A stretch of DNA of 11,113 nt from RGIG7213 sp045652135 (lineage in GTDB: Bacteria; Bacillota; Clostridia; Oscillospirales; CAG-272), in assembly GCA_045652135.1 (NCBI GenBank), contig JAZRTS010000065.1, positions 1 through 11,113 on the forward strand. Direction: 5' to 3'. Shown piece after piece: positions 5,830 through 11,113 of the stretch. The position numbers and the translations under genes are program-made. Below the pieces are notes generated by a model that was not told where the DNA came from, did no database searches, and saw nothing but the letters and a program-made list of their open reading frames with translations. Each line of letters opens with the position of its first letter. The stretch's first letter is position 1.

Positions 5830-7767
5830 TTATTTTGTTTCTGTACTTTTTTTACTGTAAATAAAGAAGAATACTACAACGAACACAGCCGCTGCAACTG
5901 TTACAGCGATAGCAACTATCCACATTGCAGACATACCGCCGTCTTTGTCTTCACCGTCTGTAGGTGCGTCGGTAACTATACCTGCGGGAATGGACGGTTC
6001 TTCTGTAACGGAATCCTCAATAACGGGCTCCGTAGCGGGTGCTTCTGTTTCTGCTTCGGGGTCAACGAGTGTTCCCGTGTGTCCCTTTTCTGTTACGAAA
6101 ACGATGTTATGTATGATAAAGTTATCACCACCCGGCATATATGCGGCAAGGTAAAGGTCACCCATATACTGTGTATCAATGGTGAGCTTTACGGCTCTGC
6201 GCCAGAGATCGTCGCCGTTACCGCTTTTAAGATTTGCGTAATCGATATCAAACGCATCTTCGTTGCCGGACGTAAAATCACCTTCCGGTGTTGTCGTAAG
6301 ACCGAATCCTGAGCGTTTTCCGTCAGTCGTTGCTTTGAAGTCGCCCTTTGTGGAGTAATCGATGTATACATAATCATACTTTGAAAGGTTGATTCTTCCA
6401 AGGTCAATTACCGATGTGGGTGTGCCCTTAACGACACGCCAGGTTATGGAGTCTTCCTTGGACTGCATAACGAGACCGTCGCTTCTCGGAACGTTTTTAA
6501 GCTCGTAAATGTCGTATGATTCAACGGTGTCTTCTCTGAGAAGTGCACCGGAGACGAATTCAGAACCGTCGGGCATAGGACATTTTTCTGCGGGCATTCC
6601 CTCATATACGGGAATAAGGAACGAAATAGCAGAATCCAAAAATCCGTTTTCTGCGTAAGAACGATACATTGTGTTGCCTTCGCTTGTTGCGGCGGTAACG
6701 TTCTGCATATACTGTCCCCAGAAATTCTTCTGTGAACGCGCGTCTACATTGAATTTTTGAAGATAGGGGATATTCTGATATATGCTTATGTATTTTTCCT
6801 TTACTTTAAGCGAACCTCCGTAAAGAGCTTTCCACCTTGTGTTCCATGATGGATTTCCACCCCACTTTGATGCCATAACGGGTGTTCCCTCGATGGCTTC
6901 GTTCATACCGCCTGTGAATATCTGGAAGTATCCCGTACCTGCCGAACCCATATTGAAATAGTTATAGTATCCATTGTATTTTTTGGATTCTTCGAGTGTG
7001 AAGCCAGATGTGGGAGCGTTTATGAGGTTGCCGTTTTCGTCAGTATGAGAATATTTACCACTTCCGTTGTCGTAGTAATACCACATTCTGTCGCCACAAG
7101 CACCTGTGATAAGGGGAGATTGGCCCGTGCCCTGTTCCTGTCTTATACGCGAAGCAAGAAAAACGGGGTTAACGCCGACTTCTTTACCGGTGTTGTAGAA
7201 GAATTCAGCATACGTTGTATCGCTGTATTCGCCGTCAAGTTTTGCGTTTTCCATAAACGTATCGCTGATTGCCGCTTCCACTGCTTCGAGTGTTATGCCG
7301 TCAGCCCACGAAAGCTCAAGAAAACGGAAGATACTTTTTTCGGTGAGGAAGTTTCTGGGGTCCATTTCGTATTCAACGGCCGCGCGCGAAGCTTTGTACC
7401 AGCCTGAATCGTAAAGAGTCGTATGTGAAAAATCTCTGTAAGACGATTCGGAACGGGAACAGAGATTTCTTTTTATTTCTGCATCATATTCCTGATATAC
7501 GACGTAATCCCACGTGTATTCAGTTTCTTTACCCTGCTGACGGCTTATTTCCGTGATAAGCAACGGCTCAAAGGTCCAATCTTTGTATGTCTTGTGTAAA
7601 GCAAGAAGCGACGGAAGATAATCGTCCGGAAAGCCCTTGTCTTTAAGTGATTGCATATAAGCTTCGTCCTCTGCGTTTGCTGCAAAAACGGAAATGGGGG
7701 AGGCGAACACGCAAAGCACCATGACTGTTGCAAGTATAAATGATGATATTTTCCTAACAATACCCAT
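5830..7767 (-). CDS. Membrane-anchored glucosaminidase-like wall hydrolase (GH73/LytG-like)
   Basis: 645 residues. A signal peptide (1-30, hydrophobic core about 9-22, cleavage after VFA) leads to FPDDYLPSLLALHKTYKDWTF, then WYKASRAAVEYEMDPRNFLTEKSIFRFLEL. Both blocks are typical of the N-terminal part of Firmicute N-acetylglucosaminidases. The catalytic domain (about 185-385) has GVNPVFLASRIRQEQG, with Glu211 the probable catalytic acid, and YYNYFNMGS and GYFQ blocks. It should cut peptidoglycan glycan strands. Residues 415-565 look like an extra beta-sandwich, possibly glycan-binding. A Glu/Pro/Thr-rich linker (568-610) precedes a transmembrane helix (about 613-637) and a short KKSTETK tail, so the enzyme is probably held at the outer membrane face. 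ATG 7767 is preferred over TTG 7770; AAGGATGG lies upstream at an acceptable distance. Confidence 0.88.
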   Translation of the reverse strand: MGIVRKISSFILATVMVLCVFASPISVFAANAEDEAYMQSLKDKGFPDDYLPSLLALHKTYKDWTFEPLLITEISRQQGKETEYTWDYVVYQEYDAEIKRNLCSRSESSYRDFSHTTLYDSGWYKASRAAVEYEMDPRNFLTEKSIFRFLELSWADGITLEAVEAAISDTFMENAKLDGEYSDTTYAEFFYNTGKEVGVNPVFLASRIRQEQGTGQSPLITGACGDRMWYYYDNGSGKYSHTDENGNLINAPTSGFTLEESKKYNGYYNYFNMGSAGTGYFQIFTGGMNEAIEGTPVMASKWGGNPSWNTRWKALYGGSLKVKEKYISIYQNIPYLQKFNVDARSQKNFWGQYMQNVTAATSEGNTMYRSYAENGFLDSAISFLIPVYEGMPAEKCPMPDGSEFVSGALLREDTVESYDIYELKNVPRSDGLVMQSKEDSITWRVVKGTPTSVIDLGRINLSKYDYVYIDYSTKGDFKATTDGKRSGFGLTTTPEGDFTSGNEDAFDIDYANLKSGNGDDLWRRAVKLTIDTQYMGDLYLAAYMPGGDNFIIHNIVFVTEKGHTGTLVDPEAETEAPATEPVIEDSVTEEPSIPAGIVTDAPTDGEDKDGGMSAMWIVAIAVTVAAAVFVVVFFFIYSKKSTETK

Positions 7768-7833
7768 CAAAGTTTACCATCCTTTTTAAAATAAAGTGTG
7801 ACGATAAATGTAAAAGTATTTACATATAATAAT

Positions 7834-7862
7834 ACTATAACATAATATTGTAAATTTTTCAA
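7834..7862 (-). promoter_or_regulatory. Promoter of the glucosaminidase gene (extended -10)
   Basis: Minus strand: TTGAAA (7857-7862), 17-bp spacer, TATAGT (7834-7839), preceded by TGT. The architecture is nearly the same as for hpf. Transcription should begin near 7827, giving a leader of about 60 nt. No riboswitch-like structure was recognised in it. Confidence 0.7.
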
Positions 7863-7912
7863 CTGTTTTTAAGTAATGATTTATACGGGGGAAATCCATA
7901 TCACAAAGAGAA

Positions 7913-7950
7913 AGAGAGAACAAGCCGTTTTTAAACGAAATGTTCTCTCT
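7913..7950 (-). terminator. Terminator of the GH3 gene
   Basis: AGAGAGAACA (7913-7922) pairs with TGTTCTCTCT (7941-7950). The 18-nt interior can form a small inner stem from CGTT and AACG. Leftward reading ends in a U/C-rich tail. It lies 7 bp past the GH3 stop and upstream of the glucosaminidase promoter, so the two leftward genes are probably separate transcription units. Confidence 0.65.
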
Positions 7951-7956
7951 CTTATT

Positions 7957-10101
7957 TTATACAAGCTTGAATTCTACAAATTCTTTAACGTCTGAACGGT
8001 TGGAAACAAATACCTTGAATTTACCCTTTTCAGCTTTGTATTCTCCGCTGAATGTGTGGAACTTCAAAGCATCAAGAGTTATTTTAAAGGTTACCGTTTT
8101 TTCTTCATTCGGCGCAAGTGTTACCTTCTGATAACCTTTCATTTCCTTTACAGGTCTTGAAACGGATGCTGTCACATCGTTGATGTAAAGCTGTACTGTT
8201 TCAATGCCCTCGACATTACCTGTGTTTTTAACGTTTACGGATACCGTTATCTCACCGTCCTCTGTCATTTCACTATTTGAAAGAGTAGGGGCGGAAATGT
8301 CAAATGTTGTATAAGACATACCGTAGCCGAAGGGATAAACAGGCTCATACGGTGTGTCGAGGTATCTCAAGCAGTATCCGCCGTTGCCGTTAGGTCTGCC
8401 TGTGGGCAGGTGGTTATAGAAGTACGGCGACTGTCCTTCGTAGGGGAACGTCATCGGAAGTTTACCCTGGAAGTTTACCTTGCCGAAAAGCAGATTTGCA
8501 AGAGCATTTCCGCCTTCGGTGCCGGGATGCCAGAAAATAACCGTGGCAGGTGAAATATCGTTTATCTTTTCAAGCGCCAAAGGACGTCCGCAGTAAATAA
8601 CCGTTACGGTGTTCTTGTTAACGGAGCAAACCTCCTTTACAAGCTCTGCCTGAGCATCGCTTATGGATATTCTTGCACGTGTGTGCGATTCACCGCTCAT
8701 ATCCATTTCTTCGCCTATACAGAGGACTACAGCATCACATTCAGCTGCAAGCTGCTTCGCTTCGGCAATTCTGTCAGCAACAGCCTCGGGCTTTTCGTTG
8801 GGATCAAAGGTTGAACCGAATGCAAGCTTAACGTCTGCGTTTTTCGCAATACCCTTAATACCGTCAAGTGCGCTGACTGCTTCGGCAACAGTACCGCAGC
8901 AGAACCAACCGCCGATCATGCCGTGGTCAGCCGCAGGGCCGATAACGGCGATCTTTTTCACATTTTCATCAAAGGGAAGTACACCGTCATTTTTCAGAAG
9001 CACGGCGCTTTTCTCCGCGGCAACTCTTGCCAGATCTCTGTGTTCCTTGCAAAGGTGGAGCTTCTTTTCGTCCTCAACGCTTGCACCTCTGTACGGATCT
9101 TCAAAAAGACCGAGCTTTTCTTTAAGCTTCAGAATACGCATAACTGCATCGTCAAGCTGTTTTTCTGTTATTTCACCTTCTTCGAGAAGCTGTTTGCCGA
9201 ATTTGACGTAGCAGGTTGACATCATTTCAATGTCGCTTGTTGCATCAAGTGCTTTCTTTGCACATTCCTTTTCGTTTTCGCAAATACCGTGCGAGATCAT
9301 TTCGTAAAAGGCGTTGAAGTCGGAAATTACAATTCCGTCAAATCCCCATTCCTTGCGGAGAATATCGTCAACGAGATATTTGTTTGCAGAGGAGGGAACA
9401 CCGTTAAGTGTGTTGAACGAGGTCATTACAAGCTCAACTCCCTCATCGACTGCCGCCTTGTATGCAGGCATATAAAATTCACGCAGAGTTCTGTCGCCAA
9501 GCTCAACAGCGTCATAGTCACGTCCGCCGTCGCATGCGCCGTATGCGGCAAAATGCTTTACACAAGCCGCAATTCTGTCTTTTTCAAGATTTTTACCCTG
9601 AAATCCTCTGACCATAGCTGCAGACATTTTTGAGTTGAGATACGGATCCTCGCCCGTTGTTTCCATACATCTGCCCCAACGTGCATCACGCACAAGGTCA
9701 ACCATAGGCGCAAATGTTACGTGAAGACCTCCCGCAACTGCTTCTTTAGCTGCCATGGCACAGCACTCCTCAGCAAGCTCTGTATCGAATGTTGCGCCGA
9801 GTCCGAGCGGAACGGGATACAGTGTGCGGTAACCGTGTATGATGTCAGCCATAAACAAAAGGGGAATTTTGTGCGGGTCTTCATCCATGTGGAAGTCCTG
9901 CAGATATTTAAGCTGTTCGGCACCCGTTCCTCCGAGAAGCGTACCGATTTTTGATGTAACCTTTCTTGTAATACCGAAGTTACGCATAGGCCCAGTGACG
10001 GCACCTTCGCCCTTGTCCGTGATTATCTGCGGAACAAGCTGTGTCATCTGTGCAAGCTTTTCGTCAACGGTCATTTCATTTAACAGTTTTTGTAAATCCA
10101 T
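7957..10101 (-). CDS. Glycoside hydrolase family 3 beta-glucosidase, intracellular
   Basis: 714 residues. There is no signal peptide, so it should act in the cytoplasm on imported oligosaccharides or glycosides, removing non-reducing beta-linked sugars by a retaining mechanism. The N-terminal barrel (about 10-335) has MADIIHGYRTLYP, the RWGRCMETTGEDPYL block, VKHFAAYG and the nucleophile motif VISDF with Asp261. Phe262 replaces the usual Trp. The alpha/beta sandwich (about 355-560) ends with a loop carrying MDMSGESHTR, where Glu471 is the probable acid/base. The C-terminal fibronectin-III-like domain (about 600-714) contains TGNVEGIETVQLYI and RPVKEMKGYQKV. Domain order and length match BglX-type enzymes. 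Exact sugar specificity cannot be read from sequence. GGAG lies 7 nt before ATG 10101. The gene shares a divergent promoter region with the aldehyde dehydrogenase. Confidence 0.95.
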   Translation of the reverse strand: MDLQKLLNEMTVDEKLAQMTQLVPQIITDKGEGAVTGPMRNFGITRKVTSKIGTLLGGTGAEQLKYLQDFHMDEDPHKIPLLFMADIIHGYRTLYPVPLGLGATFDTELAEECCAMAAKEAVAGGLHVTFAPMVDLVRDARWGRCMETTGEDPYLNSKMSAAMVRGFQGKNLEKDRIAACVKHFAAYGACDGGRDYDAVELGDRTLREFYMPAYKAAVDEGVELVMTSFNTLNGVPSSANKYLVDDILRKEWGFDGIVISDFNAFYEMISHGICENEKECAKKALDATSDIEMMSTCYVKFGKQLLEEGEITEKQLDDAVMRILKLKEKLGLFEDPYRGASVEDEKKLHLCKEHRDLARVAAEKSAVLLKNDGVLPFDENVKKIAVIGPAADHGMIGGWFCCGTVAEAVSALDGIKGIAKNADVKLAFGSTFDPNEKPEAVADRIAEAKQLAAECDAVVLCIGEEMDMSGESHTRARISISDAQAELVKEVCSVNKNTVTVIYCGRPLALEKINDISPATVIFWHPGTEGGNALANLLFGKVNFQGKLPMTFPYEGQSPYFYNHLPTGRPNGNGGYCLRYLDTPYEPVYPFGYGMSYTTFDISAPTLSNSEMTEDGEITVSVNVKNTGNVEGIETVQLYINDVTASVSRPVKEMKGYQKVTLAPNEEKTVTFKITLDALKFHTFSGEYKAEKGKFKVFVSNRSDVKEFVEFKLV

Positions 10102-10130
10102 AATTTTACTCCAATACAGTTTATGTATGG

Positions 10131-10152
10131 GTACATTTTACATCAAATGTAC
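10131..10152. promoter_or_regulatory. Candidate operator GTACATTT-N6-AAATGTAC
   Basis: Perfect 8-bp inverted arms (10131-10138 and 10145-10152) give a 22-bp site. It covers the -10 box and part of the spacer of the GH3 promoter, where a bound dimer would block polymerase. No regulator gene is adjacent in the window. The family of the binder cannot be told from the site. Confidence 0.6.
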
Positions 10153-10163
10153 ATATTTGTCAA
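10135..10163 (-). promoter_or_regulatory. Promoter of the GH3 gene
   Basis: Minus strand: TTGACA (10158-10163, full consensus), 17-bp spacer, TAAAAT (10135-10140, 5/6). Transcription should begin near 10128, about 27 nt before the ATG, just enough to include the GGAG site. Its -35 box is one arm of an inverted repeat shared with the divergent promoter. Confidence 0.75.
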
Positions 10164-10171
10164 TGGTATTG

Positions 10172-10200
10172 TTGACAAAGAAAATATTTTATGTTAGTAT
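10172..10200 (+). promoter_or_regulatory. Promoter of the aldehyde dehydrogenase gene (extended -10)
   Basis: TTGACA (10172-10177, full consensus), 17-bp spacer, TAGTAT (10195-10200), preceded by TGT as an extended -10. Transcription should begin near 10207, with GGGGGAA in the short leader. TTGTCAA (10157-10163) and TTGACAA (10172-10178) form a 7-bp inverted repeat with 8 bp between, placing the two divergent -35 boxes almost back to back. Confidence 0.75.
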
Positions 10201-10233
10201 TAAGCCCATAATATGTGCGTGGGGGAAAGACAT

Positions 10234-11113
10234 ATGAATATAGATGAAATAATAAAAAAACAGAGGGCGTTTTTTATAAGCGGCGCAACGCTTCCCGTTA
10301 AGTTCCGCCGTGCAATGCTTGAGGGACTTTATCTTTCGGTTAAAAGACACGAAAAAGAAATTGCAAATGCACTTAAAGCCGACCTCGGCAAAAGTGAATA
10401 CGAGAGCTTTATGTGCGAAACGGGACTTGTACTTGCTGAAATATCATATATGCTGAAAAACCTCAATAAATTCACTTCAAAACGACGTGTGCGTACACCG
10501 CTTGCGCAGTTTCCATCATCGAGCTATACGTTAGCCGTGCCTTACGGAAATGTGCTCATAATGAGCCCTTGGAATTACCCCATTCTTCTCACGCTTCAGC
10601 CTCTGGTGACGGCTATTGCCGCAGGAAATACTGCTGTAGTAAAGCCGAGTGCATATTCACCCGAATCGGGGAAGGTCATAGAAAAAATAATCAAATCGTG
10701 TTTTCCACCCGAATACGTCAGCGTGGTTTTGGGAGGACGGCGTGAAAACGCAGAGTTGCTTGACAAAAAGTTCGATTTCGTATTTTTTACGGGAAGTACG
10801 AATGTCGGTCGAGAAGTCTTGCGCCATACGGCTGAAACGCTGACGCCTGCCGTGCTTGAGCTTGGCGGAAAAAGTCCCTGCATTGTTGACGATACCGCTA
10901 AAATAAAGCTTGCGGCAAAACGCATAGTGTTCGGTAAATTTCTTAATTGCGGTCAAACGTGTGTTGCGCCCGATTATGTGCTGTGCGACGCCAAAATCAA
11001 GGATGAGCTCGTTCTTGAAATTTGCAAAGAGATAAAGAGGCAATACGGAAGCGAGCCTTTGAAAAATCAAAGCTACGGAAAAATAATAAACGAAAAGCAT
11101 TTTGACAGAATTC
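10234..11113 (+). CDS. NAD(P)-dependent aldehyde dehydrogenase, class 3-like (3' end outside window)
   Basis: 293 residues are visible; the family is about 455 long, so roughly the last third is cut off by the window edge. Oxidises aldehydes to acids with NAD(P). Visible hallmarks are PWNYP with Asn114, VVKPS with Lys137, the cofactor-site FTGSTNVG (185-192), LELGGKSP with the general base Glu209, and NCGQTCVAPDY with the nucleophile Cys243. The short N-terminus starting near the RAFFISG helix and the GQTCVAPDY block resemble class 3 / fatty-aldehyde dehydrogenases such as YwdH. No signal peptide is seen. ATG 10234 follows GGGGGAAAGA. It diverges from the GH3 gene and shares its control region. 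The physiological aldehyde is unknown. Confidence 0.95.
   Translation, partial: MNIDEIIKKQRAFFISGATLPVKFRRAMLEGLYLSVKRHEKEIANALKADLGKSEYESFMCETGLVLAEISYMLKNLNKFTSKRRVRTPLAQFPSSSYTLAVPYGNVLIMSPWNYPILLTLQPLVTAIAAGNTAVVKPSAYSPESGKVIEKIIKSCFPPEYVSVVLGGRRENAELLDKKFDFVFFTGSTNVGREVLRHTAETLTPAVLELGGKSPCIVDDTAKIKLAAKRIVFGKFLNCGQTCVAPDYVLCDAKIKDELVLEICKEIKRQYGSEPLKNQSYGKIINEKHFDRI

Noticed and set aside
7815..7836. AGTATT-N10-AATACT inverted repeat at the glucosaminidase promoter
   Set aside because: Six-bp AT-rich arms are expected by chance in such a region, and the right arm is largely the -10 box itself.
8663..9211. 182-codon rightward open frame opposite the GH3 gene
   Set aside because: It is Ser-rich low-complexity sequence antisense to well conserved GH3 coding sequence, with no ribosome binding site or family resemblance.

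Overview
The window looks like chromosomal DNA from a low-to-moderate-GC Gram-positive anaerobe of class Clostridia, plausibly an uncultured gut member related to Oscillospiraceae or Ruminococcaceae. The basis is the gene content: a DUF1836 regulator, long-form HPF, an LSSC-type lipoprotein, a clostridial-type large serine recombinase, a secreted GH73-like wall hydrolase and an intracellular GH3 enzyme. Strong AGGAGG-like ribosome binding sites and TTGACA/TGnTATAAT promoters agree. This placement is inference; there is no rRNA or other phylogenetic marker here.

Layout. The first bases may hold the tail of a rightward gene, ending at a bidirectional terminator (53-81). A DUF1836 HTH-type regulator (leftward) and a protein resembling prephenate dehydratase with its second lobe missing (rightward) diverge from a promoter region of about 180 bp that is rich in repeats. 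The second gene converges with hpf (leftward, ribosome hibernation factor) on a shared terminator (1650-1680). Next come two coupled leftward genes, a BtuF/FecB-like metal-chelate-binding lipoprotein and a DUF4380 mutarotase-fold protein, joined by an ATGA overlap. Divergent from them is a rightward pair: a 55-residue protein overlapping a large serine recombinase by 14 bp. The recombinase converges on a shared terminator (5785-5813) with a leftward, membrane-anchored glucosaminidase. A leftward GH3 beta-glucosidase follows, and a rightward aldehyde dehydrogenase, cut by the window end, diverges from it.

How the genes work together. Two intergenic regions carry the clearest regulatory logic. 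At 10131-10200, two strong promoters fire in opposite directions; their -35 boxes form an inverted repeat, and a perfect 8-bp-arm palindrome covers the GH3 promoter, so GH3 and ALDH are probably co-regulated. At 602-746, a consensus promoter for the DUF1836 gene and an 18-bp near-repeat of its -10 region suggest autoregulation or control of the divergent gene. The rest is a mix of housekeeping (hpf, wall hydrolase) and solitary genes: a recombinase with no visible mobile element, and a binding lipoprotein with no permease.

The most unusual items are the shortened prephenate-dehydratase-like protein, the small-protein/serine-recombinase pair, and the lipoprotein-DUF4380 coupling. No CRISPR array, tRNA, rRNA, IS element or defence system was seen.
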